A stretch of 64,000 nucleotides of DNA from Elysia crispata (lineage: Eukaryota > Mollusca > Gastropoda > Plakobranchidae): positions 462,501 through 526,500 of the forward strand of contig JAWDGP010006298.1 in the NCBI GenBank assembly GCA_033675545.1, given 5' to 3'. The position numbers were made by a program, and so were the translations under genes. The notes beneath the pieces are model-generated. The model made no database searches and was not told the origin of the DNA. It saw nothing but the letters and a program-made list of their open reading frames with translations. Positions 13,978 through 60,128 of this stretch are shown piece by piece. How positions within the stretch are numbered: position 1 is the stretch's first letter; the number at the start of each line of letters is the position of its first letter.

Positions 13978-14149
13978 CAACATATTGTGACAACTGGAAT
14001 GATCAAAGGAAAATAGCAAGATAAGATGTTGGATGGACAAACAAAGTGGCTAAAGTTAGGATGGCAGATACATTAAATGCAATGAGGAATCAAGATGTGT
14101 GGAAGGTCATGACAGCCTACGATAACGAGCAGGGCAGCTGATTGATTGT
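13978..14149 (+). mobile_element. 5'-truncated LINE fragment (RT C-terminal end plus tail)
   Basis: ATTGTGACAACTGGAATGAT and GTGTGGAAGGTCATGAC match the same family as the reversed copy at 38138-39180 (which has TCTTGTGAGAACTGGAATGA). It ends GAGCAGGGCAGCTGATTGATTG and then runs into poly-A-rich sequence. Only about the last 50 codons of the ORF plus tail are present. Confidence 0.75.
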
Positions 14150-15341
14150 AAAAAAAATTAAAAAAAAACAAACAAAAAAACTAGACAATACATGTATCTT
14201 AAAACTCTAATCTGTTGGTTTTTAAGCGACAACTTTGACTTTGCCATATTAATATTTAAAATAATTTTTATGATGTGTCTTGAAGGAGAATATGATTTAG
14301 ACAGGTCCAAGAAGTTTATTACAAGATAAAAATATTAATTTTTTTTAAACATTAAAATATATCAAATACCATCAAGGTGCATAAGCATGAAAATTTTGTT
14401 ATCGACCTATCAATGAATTCATCAACATTTAAGGTATTTTAATCAAACTTGATTAATTTAATTGATCTATTTTAGTCAGTGATACTGGTGGAAAAATCTG
14501 TCCATCCTTCGTCAATCCAGAGGGATCAGTGCAATACTACTTTTCATATCGTTTCAACAAACACAGCCAGCAAAAAGCTGAGCCAAACAGGTCTGATCTG
14601 ATCTGACATTATTCCAATAGAAAATTTCACATCAGTAAAAGGAAAAAAATCAATAGCAAAGAAGCAGAATTATTTTTGTGAAGGGACAATTCAAAACTTA
14701 GCAGTGGAATTTATCAGCACAACAGTAACTTATTAAGTAAACTTTGAAACATTAACACGAAAGTCAACAATAGAATCAAGGCAATAAATAAACACTATAA
14801 GATTTACGACAAAAACCACAGTTAAAAAAGTAAAAAAAAGACTTTCACTAATACCTTATTCACATAAAAATATACATATGTATTGATACACTCAGCTCCA
14901 TAAAAATCAACATCAGCAAAGATATTTAATCAATGAGCTTGTAAGAAAAAGATTCAGAAAGTGGTTTGAGGCAAATGAGAAAAATGGTGAAAGTCTTGCA
15001 ACAAAATATTCAGTTGCTTATTCATTCCAATAGAAATAAAGAAATCATATAACTTGGGATAAAGAAATGTTATAAAATGAAAAAAAAACGAGGCTGAGTT
15101 TGATGGAATTTAGAAAAAATTAAAAAGTGAAAAAAGCATTATTTCAACACAGCTATGGATTTTAAAGTACAGCGACTTTCACTAAAACTGTTTTCTGAAA
15201 CTATTTGTATCTTTTCATTTTTTTTCCTTTGGAAATATTGGCTAAGAAAAAACATTAATGCAAACTAAGCAAAAAAAATAAAGAAGCCTTGATAAAAACA
15301 TAAAAGTAGAGTGGGAAAGTAGAGCGAATATATATTGAACT

Positions 15342-15349
15342 AAGAGAGC

Positions 15350-15436
<87 letters not shown>

Positions 15437-15440
15437 GGGG
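15342..15440. repeat. (GA)n microsatellite with G runs
   Basis: Pure GA blocks are interrupted by a run of ten G and end in GGGGGG. It is the only long GA/CT tract in the first 44 kb. Confidence 0.95.
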
Positions 15441-17117
15441 AGGAGGAGAAAAAGACACTTGCATTAACACCGAAGAGACAACGAAACATTCAGGATGAGA
15501 GGTATAAATTGAAATTGAGACTTAAAAATCTGTAAGCAGTATTAAATGAGAAAAAAGGACAGAAAAGAAGATATATAAATACATTGGCAAAAGTGATGGC
15601 CATACAAAGAGAGAAGAGTGAAGACAAAAAGCATTGATAAAGAATGCTTGAAAAAATATCAAAAGAAAGATGAAAATCTAGACTAATAAAGAGATAGTAA
15701 AGTAGAAAATCAAGGTCACAGCTGAACAGAGAGGTAGGCAGAGATTAAGATTAAAACCTACAAAATCAAACTGTAATTCCAACAGATGCAATGAGAATAT
15801 CCTTTATCTAAACCTTATTATAGTTAATTAAATAAAATAATTAACTAAGTTTTTGGCCGGTTTTTTTTTTTTTTTTTGTATTTCTTAACCAAAACATAAC
15901 TTTGCTAATAAAATGTTGCACTACTTAGATTGGCATCTCTATTTGGTATTGCTTGAGACAAATTGTTGTCAGTATCGGAAAATAGTTCGCAGCTTACGTG
16001 ATACATGTGCCATTGTTTGGATCATGTTATAAAGGAAAATGAAGTGAGGGGCAATGTATGACACATGAGAAGAGTAGGGTGGATGCTTTAATGTGTGATT
16101 TGCCTGTTTCTCCTTATCTGATTGTTCTGCTTGACAAGTTAGTGCATTTGATTGGTTACTATCCATGATTTTGTTTTTGGTAATAATTTCTTTCATTGTT
16201 TTTAATTTTTCATTCACAGACATGCAAAATTCAAATTTGAAAAAAGAATGAAAGCAAAATAAAGAACAACTTTGGGAATAAAGTCTATTTCGTTCATAAC
16301 AGACTCAAGGGAATAAAATAGTCTCTTTGTTTATCTAATGCATGTATTATCAAGTTCAGCTTTCATCTCAAAAATTAAAAATGTCCATGAGGATATTGAT
16401 GTAAAATTTATTGTGTGAACTTCTGAATTCAAATATGGCTCATTTGAGTCACTCAAATCTTTTTGAGTGTTCACCCCATTCACTTTTTTCTTAGTTTGCC
16501 CCTCACAACTTACTGTTGATAACTTATCTGTAATAGTTTTCCCTAAGTATTAAGAGGACTGGATTGGTAATATCTTATTATAAAGAATCAAAAAATAAGG
16601 AAAAATTTTATAAGCTCACTTCAATGTTTCTTCCAAAACAGAAATCCTAGCAAAAACATTAACAGACATGATTTTATAGCCATTGTAGCAAAAATACGAG
16701 TTTACAATTTTGTAAATCATGATTCTCTTTTTACTAGTCACAACTTACAGACATTTACTCAAACATCAAAATGTCACCCTCAGACGCTCAGTATAATTAC
16801 ATTGTGTTCATTAAAACTAATAAAAGCAAGTAAAAAAGAATAATTTCCAAAGAAAAGTTACATTATCATTTAACACATATTTTCAAAATAGATTGAATAA
16901 CATGCCTTGAAACAATGGACTAGATCTTTAAAATTGTAGAACCATGGGCAAATACAATAGGGAAAAATTCATCGAAAAATTACAGCTTGATGCCTTAAAA
17001 AGAAAATTAAATAAAAACAAAAGCAGTTTATGAAATAAAAATTACAAATATTGATAGGAATGAGTATATATTTGAACAATGTAACATTAATTTAAGATCA
17101 ATAAGTTCTTTTCTTTT

Positions 17118-19775
17118 TCATTTTGACTTATAAAACTTTATCTTGCTGTCTAGACTTCCAGTAGCAAGAAGGGGATATGCTGGGTGAAATGCAACACTTG
17201 TCACAGCTTCTGTGTGGCCTCTCAAACGCTCAATGTAAGTGCCCTTGCGAAGGTCATAAATATAGGTCATTTTATTCTCTGACCCTGTGGCTAAGTAGTT
17301 TCCACAAGGGCTGAAGGCAATCTGACAGGCAAGAGCACTGTTTAAATGTCCCTGTAAAGCTTGGATGCTATTTTTGCTGCGGAGGTCCCATAATTTGATG
17401 GGGTCTGTGTGGGCACTGGTAGCAATCACATTGTGGGCATCTGAAGGTTGAGGGGCATAGCAAGATCCTTCATTAATGACAATACTATGTGCTGGACGAG
17501 TGTGGCAATCTGTGAAACTATGAGCCAAAACTGATTTGTTCAGGTCATAAACCTCAAGATTTCGAGCTGAGGTAGCACAAACAGCAAGGTAAGACATGAA
17601 AGAGTTCACTGCTGCTGATGCAGTAAAACATGAGCTGTCACTCTCCCAGGAAGACACAAACTTATAGCGATTCCCAGAAGCATAACGTTTGATTTCGTCT
17701 CTTTCAGAAGACAAATGATACTTATACAGTGCCAAAGTTGATCCATATGTCAAGAGAATAAACTTATCCATGAAATAAAATTGACAATTTTTAATTTCTT
17801 TGTCAAATACTTTGTTTTCTGAAGATTTGGGATTGGCACCACCTGTAGGTTTAATAGTTTGATAAGCGTCATTTTGTGGTAAACTACCTTTAATATGATT
17901 CAGAATCAGCAAAGGGTCCCCACCTGTTTTATTCCATAAAAAAGCTTTTTTGTCCTTAGATGCCGTTAGTAGAAGGGAACTGTCGTTACTCCATTGCATA
18001 GTATTAATGCCACCATCATGTCCAGTGAAGGAGCAGAACAGCTGCTTGCTGAATGGTGCTTTCAGCATTAATCCAGTTTTGTTGGACATTGCACACGCCA
18101 GACCACTCCCATCCCCCGCAAAGTTAAGGTTAACAATTGCAGTTGCTTGGTGTTCTGCAATGAAAGTATCGCAAAGTTCTGTAGGTGGACCTGCTTGAGC
18201 ATCGTAATTTCCTTTCAAAATTTTACTTAAGGAGGATACTTGTTTGGCAGGTTTGGTTGATGAGACTTTGCCAATCCCAAGTAATTTAGACTTAGAAGTT
18301 TCAGGTTTGAACATAGTTGTCCTTGGTGCTTGGGTGTACCCTGAGGATTTTATCTTGCTTTTAAAAGTAAGTGGTTGACTCATTGTGGTTAATTTCTTTT
18401 TGCCAGTAGCTATATCTCCTTTGGTGACTGTTTTTCCAGTCACAGAAGGAAGGATTTCAGACTTCAAAGGAGAATGAGATGACAATGGTGAACTGGGAAT
18501 AATACTGATTGCTTTATTATTCAGAGAATCCATATCTACAGCATAGGGCTCATGCTTCACACCATTTGTTTCACAAAGTGACCATGTTATGACATCAATT
18601 CTCTTTTCAAACATAGCTCCCACAGCAGCAATCATTTGCTGAGGACCATTTTGATCAGAACCAGCAAAAGCAATGGAACCGATAGTCTTTGATTCACTGA
18701 ATGAAAAACTTTTAATACTTCTATGCATATCAATGCATTGCAAAACTTGCAGAGATCTAGCATCAAGTTGGATGCACGCATTTGAGGTAATTACACATAT
18801 TGAGGGTGATTTTTCCACCATAATGTCATTAGCACCAGAGCTTTCCCTTAAGTTTGGTATCCAGCTAGCAGAATTATTCTGGTTTGGCAGAAAGTATGCA
18901 TATTGAATAACCAAAATTGATTCACTTGACTGGGCACATCCCAAACCTTCATCATTTGCTGAATCTTGTGACACTGACAGCTTCTTGCCAAATCTATTGA
19001 CAATTGTGGAACCAGATTCAGTCTCTAATTGAGGTCTACAGCTAAGTTCTTTTTTTACCATTAAGGCCATGTCTATATTAGCAAGGGCTCTAAAATCATG
19101 GCCATCTGTGAGGTCAAATACTTTGAGGGTGCCATCAGCAGTGCCAATAGCAACATGAGGTTTGACAAAGTTCATTGAGAGGCTTATGAGTGGAGCCGGT
19201 GATATGATGGTTGATTGATAGAGCAGAGACATCCCACTTACATCCCAGACACAAAATGTTCTATCATCCGATATAGAAACCAAAGTAAAAGAATAGTGTG
19301 GACAATATTTGACACCGGTTATCATAGATCTATGGGCCTCCAGTATAGCAGATGGCTTTACCGTTTGGCACTTGAGAAGTCGAATTTGAGATTCAACTGC
19401 AATTGCAATAACATCTCCTTTGTTACTAAAACACAGACATGAAACTTCTCCAGGTTTCGAGTAAAAAACTTCACTTTTAACTTCTTGTAAGCTTTCTGTT
19501 TTGATCTCCCAGAGAAGTATTTTGTCCCTTGATGCAGAGGCAAGGGAAAGTGTTTTGCTTGAGCTAAAGGAAAGTGCAGTAATTTCTTTGTCATGACCGA
19601 TCAGTTCAATTGGAGGTGGCTTAGCACTGGAATGGCCAGAAGTTAAGTCAGATAAATTCCACAAACCAATGACAGTTTTATCCAAGGGGACAGCTATCCA
19701 ATCCCTGCATACACAAGGATCCAAACGCCTTGGATTTGCATGCAGTGGAAGAGAAAAAAGGTGAGTAGCTTCCAT
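17118..19775 (-). CDS. WDR27: WDR27-like double WD40 propeller protein, single exon, 885 aa
   Basis: WD repeat-containing protein 27, a little-studied WD40 scaffold with no established enzymatic role. The 885-residue frame runs from ATG at 19775 to the stop at 17118 without an intron; human WDR27 is about 827 aa. WD repeats fill about residues 20-230 (GHDKEITALSF...LLWEI; SDDRTFCVWDV; GTADGTLKVFDL). A low-complexity Ser/Lys/Thr linker follows, with the family block FKSKIKSSGYTQAPRTTMFK (human FHSKVRSSGYASAPHVTMF). A second propeller covers the C-terminal third: TGHDGGINTMQWSNDSSLLL, FYFMDKFILL, RDEIKRY, IKLWDLRS, IAFSPCGNYLATGSENK and RGHTEAVTSVAFHPAYPLLA. Minus-strand sequence just before the ATG reads TTTTTGTTTTATAAG, which could be a 3' splice site joining a 5' UTR exon. 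Faces SCAPER head-to-head. Confidence 0.9.
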   Translation of the reverse strand: MEATHLFSLPLHANPRRLDPCVCRDWIAVPLDKTVIGLWNLSDLTSGHSSAKPPPIELIGHDKEITALSFSSSKTLSLASASRDKILLWEIKTESLQEVKSEVFYSKPGEVSCLCFSNKGDVIAIAVESQIRLLKCQTVKPSAILEAHRSMITGVKYCPHYSFTLVSISDDRTFCVWDVSGMSLLYQSTIISPAPLISLSMNFVKPHVAIGTADGTLKVFDLTDGHDFRALANIDMALMVKKELSCRPQLETESGSTIVNRFGKKLSVSQDSANDEGLGCAQSSESILVIQYAYFLPNQNNSASWIPNLRESSGANDIMVEKSPSICVITSNACIQLDARSLQVLQCIDMHRSIKSFSFSESKTIGSIAFAGSDQNGPQQMIAAVGAMFEKRIDVITWSLCETNGVKHEPYAVDMDSLNNKAISIIPSSPLSSHSPLKSEILPSVTGKTVTKGDIATGKKKLTTMSQPLTFKSKIKSSGYTQAPRTTMFKPETSKSKLLGIGKVSSTKPAKQVSSLSKILKGNYDAQAGPPTELCDTFIAEHQATAIVNLNFAGDGSGLACAMSNKTGLMLKAPFSKQLFCSFTGHDGGINTMQWSNDSSLLLTASKDKKAFLWNKTGGDPLLILNHIKGSLPQNDAYQTIKPTGGANPKSSENKVFDKEIKNCQFYFMDKFILLTYGSTLALYKYHLSSERDEIKRYASGNRYKFVSSWESDSSCFTASAAVNSFMSYLAVCATSARNLEVYDLNKSVLAHSFTDCHTRPAHSIVINEGSCYAPQPSDAHNVIATSAHTDPIKLWDLRSKNSIQALQGHLNSALACQIAFSPCGNYLATGSENKMTYIYDLRKGTYIERLRGHTEAVTSVAFHPAYPLLATGSLDSKIKFYKSK

Positions 19776-20132
19776 TCTTATAAAACAAAAATCACTTTAC
19801 ATCACACACCTATTTGGGTGCTACTCATATTTATCACTTTTATTGACTTAGAATAAAATGTTTATTTCTGAAGTTTTTGTAAAATATCTAGATGTCGCAT
19901 TGTTCGTAATATTATCCAACATATTCAATTATGCAAGAATGACTTGGCATGTTTGATTGTGTAAAGATAGTCACAGGAAAATCACAGCAGCAGCCATGAG
20001 CTGGGGTTCATATCTCAAGGTTTTTTTGCAGTGGAATGACTGAAATGAATGTTATGAATGAACCAACCTAAATCTCCAAGTTTTGATCTGTGTTAAATGA
20101 AAATTTAAAAAAACGCAAAACGTGAAAATGAT

Positions 20133-20301
20133 AGATCTAGATATAAGATCTCGTGATTTGTATTGAGATTTGAGATAACGTTCAGGTATTAAAATCAAGA
20201 TCTAAAATTTATCTCAAGAAAATATTAAGTAGAACTATTGTTTAGATCAAGCTTAGAGTTCTTGCTTCTAAAAGGCAATCGATTCTAGATCTCAAAGATC
20301 T
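20133..20301. repeat. AGATCT/TCTAGAT-rich patch
   Basis: The palindrome AGATCT occurs five times in 169 bases (20133, 20146, 20198, 20287, 20296). A second looser patch near 21690-21880 has AGATCT at 21696 and 21777 plus many TCTAGA/GATCTA variants. It could be a decayed short-unit repeat or clustered binding sites. Confidence 0.6.
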
Positions 20302-20680
20302 CACAAATTTTGGGCTAGTTCAACCTTTTATTATTTGAAGTAATCATGGACTCGCATTTTCTACCAGGTCTCACTGAAGCCAGGAGATTTCTGTAGGTTG
20401 TCAAGAACGCCTTCTTGATATCTAAGAGTGCTTGCCCTTGTATTCAACACAACGTTTTATGAGAAAGTAACAAATATTTAAAAAATTTATTGTGCTTACT
20501 ATTGCATAACGTTGATTTTAAGTAATTTTTAATCTTTTCGCCGCATTTTATTACATATGGTATCTTAATTATTTATTGACAATTATTTACTAAAGTTTAA
20601 GAAGTTGTACTAAATTTCAAAACACGAAGTTAATGGCCTCGATTAAAACAGTACTACTTCCTTTTCATCGAATTTCACCT

Positions 20681-20990
<310 letters not shown>

Positions 20991-21532
20991 GTTAGGTTGT
21001 AGTAACACTATTTGTGTCGTAGACTACATGAAAAAAAAATAAAAAAAACAAGTGCGTGTTTAAAAAAATTAATAACATTTTTTTATTGAAACATTAGTTA
21101 GTCTCTTTAGGGAAAAAAATGGTTGTGACCCAGTGATCTATTATTAGTAAAAAAAATTAGAACATCTTTGTTATGATCTTACTTGCATTTGATTTTTTTT
21201 TTAATTATCAGCTTCTCTAGGCGTATCATGAGCTGTATATGAAATTATGAAATTTCAACTTTTCTTTCTACCTCCATTAGATAGATTTGAAATATTTATT
21301 TCTGGTGAAAAATCGTCATTTGTGTGCTGCTTATTATATCTATTTTGGTGTTTTCGGTTGGGCAGCAGTGCGAACTGTTATTTGCTGCGGACACGCACAA
21401 AGTAGGAATGCACAAAATAAATATTTTAGGCTTCAAAAACAGAGACCCGAGGCTTGAAGATAACTCTCCAGCTGTCTTACTCATAGACAGAGTAATGCTG
21501 CAATACCAAATGGGGCAATGAATGTAAAGTTG

Positions 21533-21562
21533 ATTATTATTATTATTATTATTATTATTATT
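21533..21562. repeat. (ATT)n microsatellite
   Basis: About ten units of TTA/ATT in the divergent intergenic region. Confidence 0.9.
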
Positions 21563-22268
21563 TTCCTCCCTGTGTTTAATTCTAAATGTTTTAGATATTG
21601 AACATCACTTAATCAAGACTGCACCGTAATAGTAGTCTAGAATATAATATGTAATAGATTTTAGAGGAACATTGTCTGAGACTTCTTGGAATCTAAGATC
21701 TAGGGTCTACATCAAAATCAAATTTAATGTACGTAACAATTGTAATATAGATTTAAATTACACTAACTCAGAGTTTAGATCTAATACAAAAGATCAAGTT
21801 TTAGACTTGATCTAAATTCTAGACTTAGATTCTAGGTCTCAATAGAATTGAAATTTGGATCTATGAAGTCTAGATACTGAACTACACCTCATATAGGGAG
21901 CATAATATTCCATATTATATTCCTCAAGGTAACACCTAGATTAAACTTTCAACTAATGTGTTACTCTTTTAGAAATGAGTGTTGAATAATGGCAGTGCAG
22001 CCACTTTATAAGTCTCACAAACGGATTTTAGCCTAGAAATAATGAAGAAGCTATATCAATCTGTAGAACGTGCTTGCACGTTGAAATTATAGAAACTTGG
22101 TTAAAAGTGGATTTATATTTTGTCACAGAATGAATAAACGTACATTTTGTGATACATTTCATGATACTTAGTAGTTACTTTACATGTGATGCATGATGCA
22201 TAAAATAAATTTTCAGACCTGTCTATAATCTTTATTGGATGTGTCTGACAATCAGATTCTTTTGTGAG

Positions 22269-22391
22269 TCACATGATCAGGTAGTCATGCCTGAAAATAA
22301 TGCTGTATAAATGCAAAAAACTTTGTGAATGGAAAATCTAGCCTTCTGTTTCCCTATTGGCTGATCAGACCTCATCCAATAATCATCCAAT
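22269..22391. promoter_or_regulatory. Candidate promoter elements: E-box, TATA, CCAAT
   Basis: Within 123 bases there are TCACATGA (22269-22276, an M-box/CLEAR-like E-box), TATAAAT (22306-22312), an inverted CCAAT (ATTGG, 22356-22360) and two CCAAT (22376-22380, 22387-22391). The position, about 700-800 bases upstream of the SCAPER ATG, fits a promoter with a 5' UTR exon. Each motif is short and could occur by chance in AT-rich DNA. Moderate to low confidence. Confidence 0.3.
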
Positions 22392-23094
22392 AATATTTTT
22401 CTGTGTCATTCTTTGCACTCCATGTCAATAACTGTAACTAGACGCATGGGGTTTTTCCTGGAAATATAGACCCCTTAAGCTAATTAGTTTAAATATGAGT
22501 TATTCAAAGAAAGCTAATCAATTCTTGTAAGGCAGGCGCATCTGTGTGTATATATGGCTCTATCTCTATTGACCAAATGCATATATTATGGATGTACCAT
22601 ATTTATTCTACTATACAGTAATCTTGCCTTTGGTCTGTAGTTCACCAGAGTGGCTATTTATACCGGAGTAGATAGAGAACGGTACAGGAAAAAAAAAAAA
22701 CAGGACCGGTGGTTTAGCAGATGCGGGGATTAAGTATTAAAAGAGTAGATGGTTTATACAAAATCTATTATTTGTATCTGAAACATGGTTCTGAATACTT
22801 TCATTATTTGTATCAATGATAGCTTTAAGTCAACAAAATGCGTTTTTAATGTTGGAGATGATGATGTTCAGAGTCAAATCATGTACTTAAGGGGTAGAAT
22901 TCATCATTTAGCATTTTTTTTCCTTGTTTATATGATCAGCCCTTTACCAGACAACTCTGTCATACATCAGTTGTAGTTAAATCATTATGAAATGCTTCTT
23001 ATAAATATAACACTAAGCTCATTGAACATTTCACAGAGCTCCACATGTGAACAGCAATGGTTTAATCTGTAGCAAAACTAGCTTGTGGCTGATC

Positions 23095-56220
<33,126 letters not shown>

Positions 56221-57979
56221 GTCAGTACGTGCCGTGTGTGTGTGTCAGTTAACCAGACAGTTGATATCATACCACAGAGAGCTTTACGTTTACATGTTAT
56301 CAGCATAGATCAAAGTATAAGCGGAATCGGTGACATTTTTACAAAGTTAAGTTGTATCGGTAGCATTAATCATTGTTCCTTGTTCTGCGCCATGCATTAA
56401 AACAATTCAATACTGGCTGACAGCAGACATGCAGTCAAATTAGTCTCTGGCTTCTTTGTTTCCAAGCCGCACATCTGATTTTACAACACGTATATACACA
56501 AATACATGCTTTTTAGCGTATTTAATCATTTACCCTTTATCCCTTTGATCTTCAATACGTTCTATAGATTGTATCAAGGGATTGAATCGAAAGCCCTGGA
56601 AAAGTCGACGAAAAGTATTTAGAGCCTGCTTCTTGTCTTTAAGCTATATCGTTGAATAGTAACAGAAGAGAAAACGGTGATCCACTGTACTAAAACCTTT
56701 TCGAAAGCCTGCTCGCGCTTCTGGTCTAAGCTTATTTGATTTGGGCCATTAATTAAGTATAGTGCGAAGAATGCTGGAAAACACTTTTGACATAATATTC
56801 AAAAGCGTATTTTGTTATCATTAATTGTGAGGATTGCCTGCTTATGACGCGACAATATGAGTGACGGACACCAGAGGTTAAAATAATTTTCAACAAGAAC
56901 AGCATGCATAGGACATTATGAAAGGTAGGTTAAAGTGAAAGAGAAATCCTGGGCTCATTCCACTATCTTCAGCTTCTCTACTTCAGCCTCAGCCAAGTTG
57001 TGTGATACAGGTTCACTAAAACACCATGTTTTCCTGATACTCTTGTTCAGGGAGTATCAAGTTTTCCTCGGGCCTTGTTCTCTTCTGTAAATTTGTTAAC
57101 ATTGTGAATTTAGATTTAGATTTAGTAACTCATCATGGAAACCAGACCGTAGTATCAGTTTTTTGCCTATAGCACTTGTATTTATTTATGTGGTTTCATT
57201 TTCTAGCCTCAGCTTTTTATTTTTTTATTTTAATGATTTTTAAGTCTCTACTCGGCACCGCGATTATATTTACAAACCATTTGAGTTTTTGTTTTGCGAA
57301 ATTCATGCAAATAATAATATTTGCGAGCTTTTGAAAAAACTACACTCTCTATCCCACCATTTGGGTTGTATTTTGTTTTTCGCTTAGTGTCTGCTGCAGA
57401 TAATTAAGCACAGCTGTGAATATCACGGTTGGCTCCCTCATAATTCGCTCTCTCTATTTGATAGTATAACTCCTCCAAAGAGTGATGTAACTGGTGCTCA
57501 AGTTCCCTTGGATATGTTTCAATTAGTTCAGTGAACCAGTTTGAAAATTGTCCGCCTTTCTAGTATCATTGTTTTAACTTGTTGTAGATCTATAAAATAT
57601 TGTCGTTGGTTATAGGATACCACAGTGCCCAGCGCTTACAGTTTCAGCCGATTTTTAAGAATAAGAATTTTGTATTTTGTTTCCGCGAAACGTTGAATGA
57701 AGGTCTTGGCTTGTTCTGATTTGTTTAGGCCAACACTTGTTGCAGGCAAAATGAGGATTTCTGTGCCATAGATCTTAATTGCTTTTTCAATCTTCGTCTT
57801 TACTCTCTATCATAAAATTATTATGTAGAAAAAATGTTCTCCTTGTATTGAAATTACAATAAGATCACAGACTGTCATAATTATATTCCCCATCAGTAAG
57901 TTGAAGGTTTAAATTCGAGGTACCGACAGGGTTTGAGATCTACATCATAGGATGAATAGCGCTGGCGCCATCTTGCTCA

Positions 57980-57981
<2 letters not shown>

Positions 57982-58050
<69 letters not shown>

Positions 58051-58071
58051 TAGACACACACACACACACAC
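57982..58071. repeat. (GA)n-(CAGA)n-(CA)n compound microsatellite
   Basis: GA repeats pass into five CAGA units and then CA repeats, on the plus strand. Confidence 0.95.
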
Positions 58072-60032
58072 GCTTTTTCGATCAAGTATCTTGCAGCTTG
58101 GTGTAAGCGCCGTGAGGCTGGTGACAACTGTCTGGTCACCAGGCTGTCTGTTGGTGTGACCTCCCTGTGTATGACGCCTTACGGGAGACAAATGGTCGGA
58201 CCCGTTGGGATTCGCTTGGGCTGAGGGTGTTGCGATCTTATCACGTCCTCCTCGACCCCATTAGCCGAGCCGAGATGGTAGGCAGGCTTGACACAGTGCT
58301 GCTTCGGAGAGAAACTAGGTGAAGATCCGACTGGTTCGAGCGCTGCCGGGACCATGATCGAACTGTGTTTAAATCTTGGATCATTCCGGAATACTGTGCC
58401 GTGATTGTCAGATCCATATATGCTATTTTCAGTTGAAATTAGTTATTGCGTTAAGGGGTTTTCGGATCTTTCAATAATGCTTTTATTATTAGCAATATAT
58501 CTGAAACGTAGGCCTATATCATTTTTTTTTAATTTTTGAGATGTGGAAAAGGCCTTTTTAACTATATATCCTCTCACGAATGCCAGTGACCCTTTAGAGA
58601 GACGGATGAAGTGGTGTGCTGATTCACTGGTTTGTTTTTCTCTGCTCTCAGTTTAACACTACTCTGTCCGTATATTGAGCTGGATACTGTTTTCTTGAGT
58701 CTTTCAGAGGAATTTTGCTTAATATGACACGGTCACCTTTAATTTCCTTCGTTCTGTGGATTACACTCGAGAGCCCTAGGAAAAATTGGAAAAAAACCTT
58801 TCTGTTGCCAAGTCATTTCTCACTTCGACCTAGCGGGATTTGAGATGCTAAAATTATAGTGGTATTTAAATGCAAGAATATATGTATCCTTTTCCCGTAC
58901 TCTGACACGGGCTCAGATTAGACGGGGTTCTAAATTTGGGGGCACCATCGCATGAGAGCAACAATGTAACAATTAAACTTTTAGGGAAAGAAATCCATCT
59001 AGATGTAGCCTTGAAGCACAGAGGAATAAAATCTACTTCGGCACAGCAAAAACGAAAATATTAACATTAATATGTATTAAAATTTTAGGAAGAAAACTTT
59101 CCTCTCCTCCTGCGAAATTTCGCAATGATCGCGAGATGTTTTAAATGATTAAGTTCTACAATAATTTTTCTTACAACTTTTCGAGAACTTCGGACTTAAG
59201 CTTGAATCAAACGATCGAGTGCACGTGGGCTGGGTGAGAGGAGGACAGCTCTTCTGGCTCTCATCTCGCGTCCTGTTATCCCAGGACCAACGTAAACTGG
59301 ACTCCTTGAAGGCGCGACTCGGCCTGACAACGGCTGGCCTCTGGCCAGCTTGCACACCTCGGGCGTGTGCGGTGCTGGAAGGTGTGAACCGGTGCGAGTT
59401 GGTGCTCCGCGCAGCTTTGCTGGAGCGCGCCCTGGTTATGGCAGCTTCCCTTGGGAGCGCTGATGACCACCCGAGATTGGGGCAGGACCCAACCCCCGGG
59501 AGATTGGCCACCAGGCGCAGGTCTTCTAAACGTGACAAGTTGGGCCTCGAGGGCTCATGAAAGATTAACTCGGCCCTCAACTTCCCCTCTTGTCACCCCC
59601 TTCCCGCCGAAATCTCGCGCCTTCTGCTCATAATTTAGCAGGCATAAACATCGAGGGGGAGCATTTCTGTTACTACTTCACGCTGTGTTAAAAACATAAA
59701 AGAATCGCCTCAGCCGTGACAATGTTGAGTCGGTCAATGACGCTGGATCGACTGTCGGCCATGATTGGTGCCTGATTTGCCACTGGGATAGCAAGAGTGT
59801 CTTTGGCTGGGGAGGAGGTTAAAGAATCCATTCTGTTTTCTCGGCATTTTGAAACCAGCATGGCGAGTGGGTGAGATTAAGGACTAACATTTTTAAAATC
59901 CCCCTCCCCCCACACACACATACCTTTTTTTTACTATTCGGTTTCTCTGAGGCTTCAGGCTTGCATGAAGGGGGTCATCGTGAGGGCGGACTGCCTGTAC
60001 CTAACAAATCTCAAGCTCACCTTAGCTTCCGT

Positions 60033-60035
<3 letters not shown>

Positions 60036-60127
<92 letters not shown>

Positions 60128-60128
60128 A
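60036..60128. repeat. (GA)n microsatellite, about 90 bp
   Basis: Pure GA, ending GAGAAAGAAAC. Confidence 0.97.

Larger units (their letters stand above)
10615..17117. other. Convergent intergenic region between CCDC87 and WDR27
   Basis: CCDC87 reads rightward and WDR27 leftward into this AT-rich 6.5 kb. It holds a LINE fragment (13978-14149) and a GA tract (15342-15440). On the minus strand a possible AATAAA (plus-strand TTTATT at 16407-16412) could end a WDR27 3' UTR of about 700 bases. Open frames of 96-130 codons at 12692-13084 and 13484-13774 (minus strand) have no recognisable domains and biased, AT-driven composition; I do not call them genes. Confidence 0.6.

Noticed and set aside
59149-59580. 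Overlapping 113-143 codon frames on both strands
   Set aside because: Both strands open at once is expected in a G+C-rich patch. The peptides are Arg/Ala/Ser-rich and match no family I know.
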